Shown here one piece after another: positions 1 to 7,309 of a stretch of 20,728 nt of DNA; within the stretch, counting starts at the first letter, position 1; the number at the start of each line of letters is the position of its first letter. The stretch spans positions 1 through 20,728 of the forward strand of contig JBAPRR010000070.1 in the NCBI GenBank assembly GCA_049281195.1, read 5' to 3'. The notes below the pieces were generated by a model. That model made no database searches, was not told the DNA's origin, and was given only the letters and a program-made list of their open reading frames with translations. Both the position numbers and the translations under genes were made by a program. The stretch is from JBAPRR01 sp049281195 (lineage in GTDB: Bacteria; Actinomycetota; Acidimicrobiia; Acidimicrobiales; CAVXTF01).

Positions 1-24
1 ACGCCTCCCTGCGCTCAGCGTTCT

Positions 25-54
25 TTGGTGGTGGCACTGCGATAATAGTACTAT
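25..54 (+). promoter_or_regulatory. Candidate promoter giving a leaderless transcript
   Basis: A -35-like TTGGTG (25-30) and a -10-like TACTAT (49-54) are separated by 18 bases. The GTG start at 62 lies seven bases past the -10, where transcription would begin, and no Shine-Dalgarno sequence precedes it. The -10 overlaps a perfect 10-base palindrome, ATAGTACTAT, at 45-54. Leaderless mRNAs are common in Actinobacteria; the assignment here is inference. Confidence 0.4.
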
Positions 55-61
55 CAGCGTA

Positions 62-1192
62 GTGATAAGACCTTCGACCCGGGTGCTGGTCGTCGGGGCG
101 GGGATCGGAGGCCTCGCCGTGGCCAGGGCACTGTCTTCCGATGGCCATGACGTGTCCGTCTTCGAGCAGGCCTCCGGTCTCAGAGAAGGCGGAGCCGCGG
201 TAACTCTCTGGAGCAACGGAACGGGGATCCTGGCCGAGCTCGGCGTGACCCTCGACGGTGCCGGGTCGAATATCGACGTGCTCGAACAGCGCGACTTCAA
301 GGGAAACCTGCTCCTGTCTGTCGATGTCGCCAGATCCGCCAAGCATTTCGGACATCCGCACATCTGCCTCCCGCGCACAACGCTGCTCGAGCGTGTGGCC
401 GATGGATTGCCGGAAGGGATGATCCGGTTCTCCCATGCATGCGATCACGTGAGCCAACAGGACGAGGAGATCCGGGCGACGTTCGTCGCCGAGGGATCAG
501 AAAGTGGCGATCTCCTGATCGGGGCGGACGGCCGCAACTCGGTGGTCCGCAACTATGTCTGGGATGGCCACCCGGCAAACCTGAGCGGTTGGGCCACATG
601 GCAGGGCGTGACACCGATCGACACAGAGGTGACGCGGTTGAGCACCGGCGTGATGTTCGTGGGACCGGCCGGATTGTGCGGCCTGATGCCTGCGGGCGGG
701 GGCCTTCTCCAATGGTGGTTCGACGAGCGCTGGAGTCCCGACGCGGCGGAACCTGTTTCGAAGATCGCCGACCTACGACAGAAGTTCGGACAGTGGGCAG
801 AACCGGTTCGCCATGTCCTCGACGTCGTCGAAGACGCAGATATCGGTTTCTTTCCGCATTACCGCCACAAAGTGCCACGGGTATGGAGCAAGGGCGCCGT
901 CACGCTCATGGGTGATGCGGTCCACTCGATGCCGCCCACTCGCGCTCAGGGAGCAAACCAGGCACTCGAAGACGCCTTCAGCCTGTCGCGAGCTCTTCGG
1001 GACCGGGACGTCACGGCGGCGCTGCGCGCATACGAACAATCGCGGGCTCCGAAAGCTGCATATGTGTCCAAGAGCGCGGGCAGGGAGGACACCAACGAAT
1101 ACAGGCCGTTGATGCTCAAATTGATACCGAACGGGCTGGCCTCGCGCTTCTATACGACGTTTCTGAAGCGAGTCAGCAACTACCTCAACTAA
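62..1192 (+). CDS. FAD-dependent monooxygenase (class A flavoprotein hydroxylase)
   Basis: A 376-residue NAD(P)H- and FAD-dependent hydroxylase of the p-hydroxybenzoate hydroxylase/UbiH type, presumably cytosolic. Visible signatures are the N-terminal dinucleotide-binding GAGIGG (residues 12-17), the middle DG motif GADGRNS (154-160) and the GD motif around GDAVHSMPP (284-292), which binds the FAD ribityl and pyrophosphate. The length is normal for the family. The GTG at 62 is chosen because it puts the Rossmann strand at residue 7; it has no Shine-Dalgarno and probably starts a leaderless mRNA. The dienelactone hydrolase-like gene begins 9 bases after the stop, so the pair probably forms an operon acting on a cyclic or aromatic compound. 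The substrate cannot be read from the sequence. The family is sure; the function within it is not. Confidence 0.9.
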   Translation: MIRPSTRVLVVGAGIGGLAVARALSSDGHDVSVFEQASGLREGGAAVTLWSNGTGILAELGVTLDGAGSNIDVLEQRDFKGNLLLSVDVARSAKHFGHPHICLPRTTLLERVADGLPEGMIRFSHACDHVSQQDEEIRATFVAEGSESGDLLIGADGRNSVVRNYVWDGHPANLSGWATWQGVTPIDTEVTRLSTGVMFVGPAGLCGLMPAGGGLLQWWFDERWSPDAAEPVSKIADLRQKFGQWAEPVRHVLDVVEDADIGFFPHYRHKVPRVWSKGAVTLMGDAVHSMPPTRAQGANQALEDAFSLSRALRDRDVTAALRAYEQSRAPKAAYVSKSAGREDTNEYRPLMLKLIPNGLASRFYTTFLKRVSNYLN

Positions 1193-1201
1193 ACAGACGG
1201 C

Positions 1202-1990
1202 ATGACAAACGACCTGTCCGGCTTCACGTGCGAGCCTTTCACCGCCGAGGGAAAGAGCCGCGACCTCTACCGGACCGGTTCGGGTCCCGCCGTCATCGTC
1301 ATGAGCGAGGTTCCCGGCATAACGCCGCTGGTCGCGGAATTCGGGCGGAAGGTCGCCTCCATAGGTTGCACCGCAGTCCTTCCCAACATGTTCGGGACCC
1401 CCGGCAAGCCGCCCACGGTCCCATATGCGCTGCAGACAATGGTTCATGCATGCATCTCGCACGAGTTCTCGACGATGGCCGCCGGACGCACCAGTCCCAT
1501 AACCACATGGCTGAGAGCGCTGGCCAGAGCCGAGCACGAACGCTGCGGCGGACCCGGAGTCGGCGCCGTGGGCATGTGTCTGACCGGAGGTTTCGCGCTC
1601 GCAATGATGGTCGATGACACGGTGGTCGCCCCGGTGCTCTCGCAGCCGTCGCTTCCTTTCCCCATCGGCGCTTGGCGCAAGAGGGATCTCGGAATCTCAC
1701 CTGCCGACCTGGCCAGGGTGAAAGAGCGCGCCGAGGCGGGCACAACGGTCCTCGGCTTGCGATTCAGCGGGGACCCACTCTGTCCCCCGGCAAGGTTCCA
1801 ACGGCTTTCAGAGGAGCTCGGCGAGCATTTCATCGCCGTCGAGCTCGACTCTTCCGCCGGCAATCCGCACGGGCACCCGAAAGATGCGCACTCGGTTCTC
1901 ACCGAACATTTGCACGACGCCGTGGGAACGCCGACGCGTGAGGCTCTCGATCAGGTGCTCGATTTCTACAAGGAGCGCTTGCTCACCTAG
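1202..1990 (+). CDS. Dienelactone hydrolase family alpha/beta hydrolase
   Basis: A 262-residue alpha/beta hydrolase related to carboxymethylenebutenolidase, which opens dienelactone in chlorocatechol breakdown. The cysteine nucleophile lies in GMCLTGG (C126), followed by an acid at GDPLCPP (D191) and a histidine near residue 230 (AHSVLTEH). A glutamate in MSEVPG (E36) matches the residue that activates the cysteine in DLH. There is no signal peptide, so it should be cytosolic. It follows the monooxygenase by 9 bases and is probably cotranscribed with it; an oxygenation and a ring-opening hydrolysis would fit one pathway. The ATG at 1202 has no clear Shine-Dalgarno, so translation may depend on coupling. 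Many family members act on other esters or lactones, so the substrate is unknown. Confidence 0.85.
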   Translation: MTNDLSGFTCEPFTAEGKSRDLYRTGSGPAVIVMSEVPGITPLVAEFGRKVASIGCTAVLPNMFGTPGKPPTVPYALQTMVHACISHEFSTMAAGRTSPITTWLRALARAEHERCGGPGVGAVGMCLTGGFALAMMVDDTVVAPVLSQPSLPFPIGAWRKRDLGISPADLARVKERAEAGTTVLGLRFSGDPLCPPARFQRLSEELGEHFIAVELDSSAGNPHGHPKDAHSVLTEHLHDAVGTPTREALDQVLDFYKERLLT

Positions 1991-2011
1991 TAGGTACGGT
2001 TTCTCGTCTGG

Positions 2012-2045
2012 GGGAATCTGGTTAGGGATTCGGAAACAGATTCCC
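2012..2045 (+). terminator. Hairpin after the monooxygenase/hydrolase pair
   Basis: A perfect 9-base inverted repeat, GGGAATCTG (2012-2020) and CAGATTCCC (2037-2045), has a 16-base loop and lies 22 bases past the hydrolase stop. The bases after it (GTGGTTTG) are only weakly T-rich, so it is a non-canonical terminator or a 3'-end stabiliser. Confidence 0.45.
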
Positions 2046-2050
2046 GTGGT

Positions 2051-2066
2051 TTGTCAAGAGTGACAA
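2051..2066. promoter_or_regulatory. Inverted repeat, possible operator upstream of the S53 peptidase
   Basis: TTGTCA-AGAG-TGACAA is a perfect 6-4-6 inverted repeat, 178 bases before the peptidase start. The 253-base gap 1991-2243 holds no convincing gene: only the hairpin at 2012-2045, this repeat and the leader hairpin at 2217-2230. TTGTCA also resembles a -35 element, but no good -10 stands at the right spacing. Confidence 0.3.
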
Positions 2067-2216
2067 GCGGGTAATACGTCGCCGTCCGCACCGGCGGGGC
2101 TGGTCGAGCGGATGTTTGAGGCGTTGAACTGCCCGTCATAAGGACGATCACGGTGTGTGTATGTGGTGCATTGTCGCGCCCTTATCCAACCGTTCTCGGT
2201 CCCGCACTTATCAAAC

Positions 2217-2230
2217 GTCATCTTTATGAC
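2217..2230 (+). promoter_or_regulatory. Small leader hairpin abutting the ribosome binding site
   Basis: GTCAT-CTTT-ATGAC is a perfect 5-4-5 inverted repeat that ends exactly where AAGGAG begins (2231). In the mRNA it would fold directly against the ribosome binding site of the peptidase and could affect translation or stability. It shares GTCA...TGAC half-sites with the repeat at 2051-2066. Confidence 0.3.
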
Positions 2231-2236
2231 AAGGAG
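2231..2236 (+). promoter_or_regulatory. Shine-Dalgarno that fixes the S53 peptidase start
   Basis: AAGGAG ends 7 bases before the ATG at 2244. This favours 2244 over the in-frame upstream ATGs at 2157 and 2226, and it gives a protein beginning with a normal basic signal-peptide n-region. Confidence 0.75.
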
Positions 2237-2243
2237 AAGGTTA

Positions 2244-4100
2244 ATGAGGTTTCGCATACTCAAAAGCACCTCTGATGGTGCGGGACGCAGGCGGCGGATA
2301 ACGGGCCTTGCCTGCGCCGCCACACTGATCGCGGGTGCCACCGCAATGGCGGGCGGTGTCGCTTCGGCAGCGTCGCCTCGAGCCGGAGACGCCACGAGCT
2401 GGGCGCCGACTGCCACACAAGCGCTGGATCTGGCGAATGCAACCGCCATCGGTTCTGTTCCCGCGGCCACGCCACTCAGCATCAGCGTGGCGCTGAACGT
2501 CCAGAATGCATCCGAGCTCGCCACGCTCGCCCAGGACGCGTCCACGGTGGGGAGCCCGACATACGGCGACTTCCTGACGCCGGCTCAGATCGCCGCGCAG
2601 TTCGCCCCCAGTTCCGCGACAACGTCGGCGGTTGCCTCGTGGCTCACCTCCGCCGGCTTTAAGAACGTGTCGGTCTCGTCTGACCGTCTGTTCGTCAGCG
2701 GGACCGCACCTGCGGCAACGGCACAGAAGGCGTTCGACACGACGCTCGGCCTTTTCGACTTCAACGGCCAGACGGTCTACGCGAACACCGAACCCGCGAT
2801 GGTGCCCACAGCTCTCGCCGGTGAGGTGCTTTCCGTGCTCGGTCTGTCCGACGTCCAGCTGAGCCTCCCCCTCCAGGTGAAGCATGCCGGCGCCACGGTC
2901 CCCGCCATCGTGCAACAGCAGATCGCCAAGGAAACCGCGATCGATGGAACGCCTTACACCGGTGGTTTCTCCCCTGAGCAGCTGGCCACCGTCTATGACG
3001 CGGCGTCCCTTCCTTCCGCCACGAAGACCTCGATCGCGGTTCTCACGTCGGGCGACATGTCGTCGACGATCACCGACCTGCGTTACGCGGAGACCCAGGA
3101 TGGTGTGGCGCAGGCTCCGGTGAGCGTCGTCTACACCGCTCCCAAGGCCACGATCATCAACAACAACGAGTACACGGGGAACCTGGAGTGGGACCTCGAC
3201 ACGCAGATGTCGACTGGGATCGCCGGCGATGTCGCACACGAGTACATCTACGACATGCCGACCCTCGACGACGCCGATGTCGCCCGTGCCATCAACATGT
3301 TCGTGGAGCAGGACAAGGCCATCGCCGGCTCGGCTTCCCTCGGTGAGTGCGACGTGCAGCCGTACCTGGACGGGACAATGGCCGCGACCGACGAGGTCCT
3401 CGAAGAAGGGGCGCTTCAGGGCCAGGCGTTCTTCGCATCATCGGGAGACAACGGCTACGCCTGTCCCGAGGTCGCCTCGACCGGCGCTCCCGGTGGTGTC
3501 CCCGGCGCCAGCTGGCCGGCTGACGGCACCTGGACCACCGCGGTGGGAGGCACCACGCTTCTGGCCACCAGCTCCGGTCAGTACGAGGAGGAGCTGTCGT
3601 GGATCGGCGGCGGTGGTGGGGTCAGCGAGTTCGAGACACCCGGGAACTGGACCGCCACTGCTGACGCCTTCGCCGATGCAGCCGAGTACCTGCCGATGGG
3701 TGGACGTGGCGAGCCTGACATCGCGGCAGACGCAGACGACCTGGTCTCGCCTGTTCAGGTGTACCAGGCCGGTGCGGCGAACGACGGCGTCGGTGGCACG
3801 AGCGTTGCCAGCCCCCTGTCGCTCGGAATCTGGGCACGCCTGCAGACCGTGCACCAGAACAAGCTCGGTGTTGCTTCGATCGACTTCTACGATCTCTACA
3901 ACACGATCAACAAGCTCGGTACCGTGCCGTCGGATCCGCTCGGGTTCAACGACATCACCATCGGGACGAACGGGCTGTGGACCGCTCTTCCCGGTTACGA
4001 CTTCACCACCGGGATCGGATCGCTGCAGGCTTCGACCTTGAGTGGCGAGCTCGGCACCGGGTCGTCGGGCTCGAAGAGGTCGGACGTAAAAGCCGCCTGA
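2244..4100 (+). CDS. Secreted S53 family pro-peptidase (sedolisin/kumamolisin type)
   Basis: A 618-residue secreted serine-carboxyl endopeptidase, a family usually active at acid pH. The order is a signal peptide (about 1-43, basic n-region with four arginines, cleavage near ASA-AS), a pro-kumamolisin activation domain (about 75-215) and the catalytic domain (about 235-600). Catalytic residues are in place: E315 and D319 in NLEWDLD, oxyanion D402 in SSGDNG, and nucleophile S520 in GGTSVASP. The calcium site is also visible, with D570-I571 in FNDITIG and D586 in PGYDFTTG. The tail is a short Gly/Ser/Lys stretch with no added domain or anchor, so the enzyme is probably released. It is a single gene with its own leader; two hairpins follow it. 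It probably feeds peptides and amino acids to the cell, which would suit the lysine and phenylalanine enzymes nearby. Its protein substrates are unknown. Confidence 0.93.
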   Translation: MRFRILKSTSDGAGRRRRITGLACAATLIAGATAMAGGVASAASPRAGDATSWAPTATQALDLANATAIGSVPAATPLSISVALNVQNASELATLAQDASTVGSPTYGDFLTPAQIAAQFAPSSATTSAVASWLTSAGFKNVSVSSDRLFVSGTAPAATAQKAFDTTLGLFDFNGQTVYANTEPAMVPTALAGEVLSVLGLSDVQLSLPLQVKHAGATVPAIVQQQIAKETAIDGTPYTGGFSPEQLATVYDAASLPSATKTSIAVLTSGDMSSTITDLRYAETQDGVAQAPVSVVYTAPKATIINNNEYTGNLEWDLDTQMSTGIAGDVAHEYIYDMPTLDDADVARAINMFVEQDKAIAGSASLGECDVQPYLDGTMAATDEVLEEGALQGQAFFASSGDNGYACPEVASTGAPGGVPGASWPADGTWTTAVGGTTLLATSSGQYEEELSWIGGGGGVSEFETPGNWTATADAFADAAEYLPMGGRGEPDIAADADDLVSPVQVYQAGAANDGVGGTSVASPLSLGIWARLQTVHQNKLGVASIDFYDLYNTINKLGTVPSDPLGFNDITIGTNGLWTALPGYDFTTGIGSLQASTLSGELGTGSSGSKRSDVKAA

Positions 4101-4108
4101 CTCGAGGA

Positions 4109-4130
4109 GACCGGACCAACCTCTCCGGTC
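4109..4130 (+). terminator. Hairpin after the S53 peptidase
   Basis: GACCGGA (4109-4115) and TCCGGTC (4124-4130) form a perfect 7-base stem with an 8-base loop, starting 9 bases after the peptidase stop. No T-run follows. It is a plausible factor-assisted terminator or 3' stabiliser. Confidence 0.4.
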
Positions 4131-4205
4131 AGGCAAAGGTTTCTCGCGATCCGTCCTGTGAGGCTGGAGCCCCCCTGCCGACATGGAGGCGTTTGAGAGC
4201 GAGAA

Positions 4206-4247
4206 GGCAGCTGCGGCCGTCGCCTTTCCAGGCGGCGGCCGCCTGCC
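4206..4247 (+). terminator. Very strong GC hairpin before the nitroreductase
   Basis: Bases 4213-4224 pair with 4231-4242 (12 pairs, one G-U) around the loop TTTCCA. After a 2-base bulge (4211-4212), GGCAG (4206-4210) pairs with CTGCC (4243-4247), making 17 pairs in all. No T-run follows. It sits between the peptidase and the nitroreductase, 17 bases before the latter's ATG, and probably insulates the two genes. Confidence 0.5.
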
Positions 4248-4253
4248 GCGTCT

Positions 4254-4259
4254 TACACT
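4254..4259 (+). promoter_or_regulatory. Candidate -10 element for a leaderless nitroreductase mRNA
   Basis: TACACT ends 5 bases before the ATG at 4265, so transcription would start at or next to the start codon. There is no Shine-Dalgarno before that ATG. The matching -35 window (4231-4236, GGCGGC) is poor and lies inside the hairpin. Confidence 0.35.
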
Positions 4260-4264
4260 CGATC

Positions 4265-4855
4265 ATGGATTTCCAAACGGTTGTCAACCACCGCCGAATG
4301 ATCCGTAGCTATGACACTTCGCGACCAGTGTCTCCCGACGTCGTCGAACGGATCATTCACAATGCGCTTCGCGCTCCGTCCGCCGGTTTCTCGCAGGGAA
4401 CGGGCTTTCTGGTCCTCGACTCCCATGACGACATCGCTCGGTTTCGCCAGTCGGCTACTCCCGAAGAAGACCCCGGCAACTGGTTCTCCGCCACCTTCGA
4501 AGCGCCGCTTGTCATCGTGCCGCTCTCGAACAAGGAGGTCTACCTCGACCGGTACGCCATGCCCGACAAGGGATTCACCGATCGATCCGACGCCTGGTGG
4601 CCCTCGCCTTACTGGGACATCGACACAGGGATGGCGGCCCTGTTGATACTTCTCACCGCGGTCGACGAGGACCTCGGTGCGTGCTTCTTCGGGTTACCGA
4701 TCGACACGATCGATACGTTCCGCCAGGCGTTCGGCGTGCCGGAGTCCTTTCACCCGATCGGCGCGGTGACCATCGGCTACTCCGACGAGCCGCCGCGCGA
4801 CCTGAAGGGCCGCAGGAAGAAGACCTCGGATCTCGTCCGGTACGGCCGCTGGTAG
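4265..4855 (+). CDS. Nitroreductase family flavoprotein
   Basis: A 196-residue FMN-dependent oxidoreductase of the nitroreductase fold, which reduces nitro groups, quinones or other electrophiles with NAD(P)H, usually as a cytosolic dimer. The FMN phosphate-binding start NHRRMIRSYD (residues 8-17) is typical, as are the APSAGFSQ loop (37-44), the helix around DIDTGMAALLILLTA (118-132) and the closing GAVTIGY strand (166-172). The frame stays open far upstream, but similarity to the family begins exactly at this ATG and a -10-like element lies just before it. The dehydrogenase gene is convergent, with 13 bases between the two stops. Nothing in the context fixes the substrate; some members are dehalogenases or ligand-processing enzymes rather than nitroreductases. 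Confidence 0.88.
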   Translation: MDFQTVVNHRRMIRSYDTSRPVSPDVVERIIHNALRAPSAGFSQGTGFLVLDSHDDIARFRQSATPEEDPGNWFSATFEAPLVIVPLSNKEVYLDRYAMPDKGFTDRSDAWWPSPYWDIDTGMAALLILLTAVDEDLGACFFGLPIDTIDTFRQAFGVPESFHPIGAVTIGYSDEPPRDLKGRRKKTSDLVRYGRW

Positions 4856-4868
4856 GTGACGCCGGCCC

Positions 4869-6416
4869 TTAACCGATGTCGAACGAGACTCCTTGCGCCA
4901 GTGGCAGATCCTCCGAGTAGTTGATCGTGGCGGTTTGGCGGCGCATGTACGCCTTCCAAGCGTCTGATCCCGATTCGCGGCCACCACCGGTCTGCTTCTC
5001 GCCGCCGAACGCGCCGCCGATCTCTGCCCCGCTCGTGCCGGCGTTTACGTTCGCGATACCGCAGTCCGATCCCGATGCGGAAAGGAACCTCTCCGCTTCG
5101 CGCATGTCTGTCGTGAAGATGCTCGACGACAGACCCTGCGGCACGTCGTTCTGGATCTCTATCGCCTCAGCCAGGTCGGAGTAACCGATCACATAGAGGA
5201 TGGGGGCGAACGTCTCGCGCTTGGTGATCGGCAGGGGCTCGTCGATGAGCACCAGGGCCGGACGGACGTAGAACGCGTCCTTCAGGTCTTCGAATCCGTT
5301 TTCGAAGATGCGCTCGCCTCCGAGGACGACCGCTCCCGATGCCCGGGCAACGTCCAGAGCCGCCTGCATCTGATCGAACGCTTGCCGATCGATCAGCGGG
5401 CCCATCAGGGTCCCCGGTGCGCGAGGATCCCCGACCAACACGCTGCCGTAAGCAGATTCGAGCCGGTCTGCCACTTCGTCGCGACGCGAGCGGTGAACGA
5501 TGAGGCGCCGAAGCGAGGTGCAGCGCTGACCGGCCGTTCCCACTGCGGCGAAAGCGGCCGCGCGGACAGCAAGGTCGAGCTCGGCGGAAGGAGAGACGAT
5601 CATGGCGTTGTTGCCACCGAGCTCGAGGATCGAACGGCCGAAGCGCCCGGCGACGACCTGACCGACGGCCCTACCCATCCGGGTCGAGCCCGTGGCGCTG
5701 ATCACGGGGATTCGCTCGTCAGAAACGAGGGCGTTTCCGATGGACCCGTCGCCGATCACGACGGAGGACAGCCCGCCTATCGCACCGCCTGATGCCAGCT
5801 CGGGTTCGAGCTCCTCCAGGACCTTGTCCAAGATGGCTTGGCACGCGAGCGCGGTGAGAGGCGATTTCTCCGAGGGCTTCCAGATGACCGGATCTCCACA
5901 AACCAAAGCGAGAGCTGTGTTCCAGGACCACACGGCCACGGGGAAGTTGAACGCGGTCACGATTCCGACCGGTCCCATCGGATGCCACTGCTCCATCAAG
6001 CGGTGCCCGGGGCGCTCGCTCGGCATGGTGGAGCCGTAAAGCTGCCGCGAGAGACCGACCGCAAAGTCGCACACATCGATCATCTCCTGGACCTCGCCCT
6101 CGCCTTCTGAGGGGATCTTCCCGACTTCGAGCGTGACGAGCTCGCCCAGCGCCTTCTTGTTCTGTCGCAACCCCTGTCCCAGGCGGCGCACTATCTCGCC
6201 CCGGCGCGGAGCGGGGACGTTTCTCCACACGCGGAACGCGTCTTGCGACCGTGAGATCGTCGCGTCGAGCTGTTCAGGGCTGGTCGTGGCCACAGAAGCG
6301 ATGGCCTCGCCATCGATGGGGCTTGTAACTTCGAGGTCCCCGCCAGTGAGATCGCCGGCTGACAGGCCGAGGTCCTCAGCTACGCGGCGGATGGCTTCGG
6401 GGGTGGATTCGGTCAT
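4869..6416 (-). CDS. pcd: Piperideine-6-carboxylate / 2-aminoadipate semialdehyde dehydrogenase (ALDH7 type)
   Basis: A 515-residue NAD(P)-dependent aldehyde dehydrogenase of the antiquitin-like ALDH7 group. It oxidises 2-aminoadipate 6-semialdehyde, in equilibrium with piperideine-6-carboxylate, to 2-aminoadipate. Catalytic cysteine C299 lies in GTAGQRCTSLRR, the ALDH7 form of the motif. The general base is E265 in LELGGNN, the oxyanion asparagine N157 in TAFNFPV, the cofactor lysine K180 in IWKPSEK, and the nucleotide turn is ATGSTRMG (241-248). Its ATG overlaps the stop of the upstream RpiR regulator as ATGA, so the two are translationally coupled; a GAGGG lies 10 bases before the start. 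The lysine 6-aminotransferase that makes its substrate is encoded on the opposite arm. That pairing makes the assignment much firmer than sequence alone would. It might also accept related semialdehydes. Confidence 0.88.
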   Translation of the reverse strand: MTESTPEAIRRVAEDLGLSAGDLTGGDLEVTSPIDGEAIASVATTSPEQLDATISRSQDAFRVWRNVPAPRRGEIVRRLGQGLRQNKKALGELVTLEVGKIPSEGEGEVQEMIDVCDFAVGLSRQLYGSTMPSERPGHRLMEQWHPMGPVGIVTAFNFPVAVWSWNTALALVCGDPVIWKPSEKSPLTALACQAILDKVLEELEPELASGGAIGGLSSVVIGDGSIGNALVSDERIPVISATGSTRMGRAVGQVVAGRFGRSILELGGNNAMIVSPSAELDLAVRAAAFAAVGTAGQRCTSLRRLIVHRSRRDEVADRLESAYGSVLVGDPRAPGTLMGPLIDRQAFDQMQAALDVARASGAVVLGGERIFENGFEDLKDAFYVRPALVLIDEPLPITKRETFAPILYVIGYSDLAEAIEIQNDVPQGLSSSIFTTDMREAERFLSASGSDCGIANVNAGTSGAEIGGAFGGEKQTGGGRESGSDAWKAYMRRQTATINYSEDLPLAQGVSFDIG

Positions 6417-7288
6417 GAGTCTTGTCCCTCTTTGTGTGGTTCGTTCGGTGACAGGTCCATAAGTGCGCCCGCTTTGACCAAGGCCTCTTCTGTTTTGCGC
6501 AGGCGCCGGCCCGCACCGAGATGAGTCTTAGCGGCAACGGTGGCGCAAAGTGCGTTCACCACCGACAGCGCGCCGGTGAGCGAGTCGAACGGTCCCGCCC
6601 CGACAACGCGCACGATCAGCTGCTCGTCGGATGCAGCCACCAACGGGCTGAGCGGGGTATCGGTTATGGCGACAACGTTCGCACCTGTCGAGTGGGCCTG
6701 CGCGGCTGCCTCCACGACCCACCTTTCGTAGCGGCGCGTGTCGATCACCACCACAACGTCGGATTCACCGGTTCCGGCGAGCTCCCGTGCCACCTCGGTG
6801 GGCGGCCCGTACCTGAGCGTCACCCCGTCCCTCAATTGCGAGAGCTGATCGGCGAGTGAGAACCCGATGGTCCGGCACGCCGCGCTCGGAAGCACGTGGA
6901 CGCGCAGATTCTCGTCGGAGATGAGATCGACGACCCGGGGCAGTGCCGGCCCCACCGACTCGAGCGACCTGGTCACGTTCTCGATGTCCGACGCGACGAC
7001 ACGAGCGGTCAGGTCCGATGTGGCGTATGCCCCGACTCGTTCTGAGGCCGGGGCCAGCCTGAGCGACAGCTCCTCCTGAATAGCCTCTTTCAGCTCGGCG
7101 AAGCCCGAAAAGCCGAGCTTGGTGGCGAGCCGGACCACCGTCGGGCCGCTGGTTCCTGCGGCCTTGGCCACCTCGGCCAGGCTGCCGAAGGCGACCCGGG
7201 GAGGGTCCTTCTCCAGGAGCTTGGCGGTCTGCTCCTCCGACGCGGTCAGTGACCCGGCGGCTGCTGCGAGGCGATCGACGATTCGCAT
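6413..7288 (-). CDS. RpiR/MurR family transcriptional regulator with SIS domain
   Basis: A 291-residue regulator. Residues 1-77 form the HTH_6/RpiR DNA-binding domain, with the recognition region around AEVAKAAGTSGPTVVRLATKLGF split across residues 37-59. A SIS (sugar isomerase) ligand domain covers about 125-255, including the strands SDVVVVIDTRRYE and ANVVAITDTPLSPL. Family members usually sense phosphorylated sugars, but some control amino acid or other catabolic genes. The frame extends upstream to 7399, but the ATG at 7288 begins exactly where the family does; its ribosome site is weak. The stop overlaps the dehydrogenase start, and the lysine aminotransferase is divergent 111 bases away. 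It is therefore very likely the local regulator, probably binding the palindrome at 7321-7338. Its ligand is unknown; a lysine breakdown product is possible. Confidence 0.88.
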   Translation of the reverse strand: MRIVDRLAAAAGSLTASEEQTAKLLEKDPPRVAFGSLAEVAKAAGTSGPTVVRLATKLGFSGFAELKEAIQEELSLRLAPASERVGAYATSDLTARVVASDIENVTRSLESVGPALPRVVDLISDENLRVHVLPSAACRTIGFSLADQLSQLRDGVTLRYGPPTEVARELAGTGESDVVVVIDTRRYERWVVEAAAQAHSTGANVVAITDTPLSPLVAASDEQLIVRVVGAGPFDSLTGALSVVNALCATVAAKTHLGAGRRLRKTEEALVKAGALMDLSPNEPHKEGQDS

Positions 7289-7303
7289 TTCGGAGCATAT
7301 GAT
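7275..7303 (+). promoter_or_regulatory. Candidate promoter for the lysine aminotransferase arm
   Basis: TCGACG (7275-7280, 4 of 6 consensus) and TATGAT (7298-7303, 5 of 6) are separated by 17 bases. Transcription would start near 7310, placing the palindrome at 7321-7338 just downstream, where a bound regulator could block elongation. The -35 lies inside the first codons of the RpiR gene. Confidence 0.4.
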
Positions 7304-7309
7304 ACAAGC

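Noticed and set aside
773..1537. Antisense open frame (254 codons) across the monooxygenase and hydrolase genes
   Set aside because: Crosses the junction of two recognised genes and has no domain features.
2241..3239. Long open frame (332 codons) antisense to the S53 peptidase
   Set aside because: Arg/Gly-rich composition typical of the complement of GC-rich coding DNA; the sense frame holds all S53 catalytic motifs.
3977..4264. Upstream extension of the nitroreductase frame
   Set aside because: Overlaps the 3' end of the peptidase and both hairpins; family similarity starts at the ATG at 4265.
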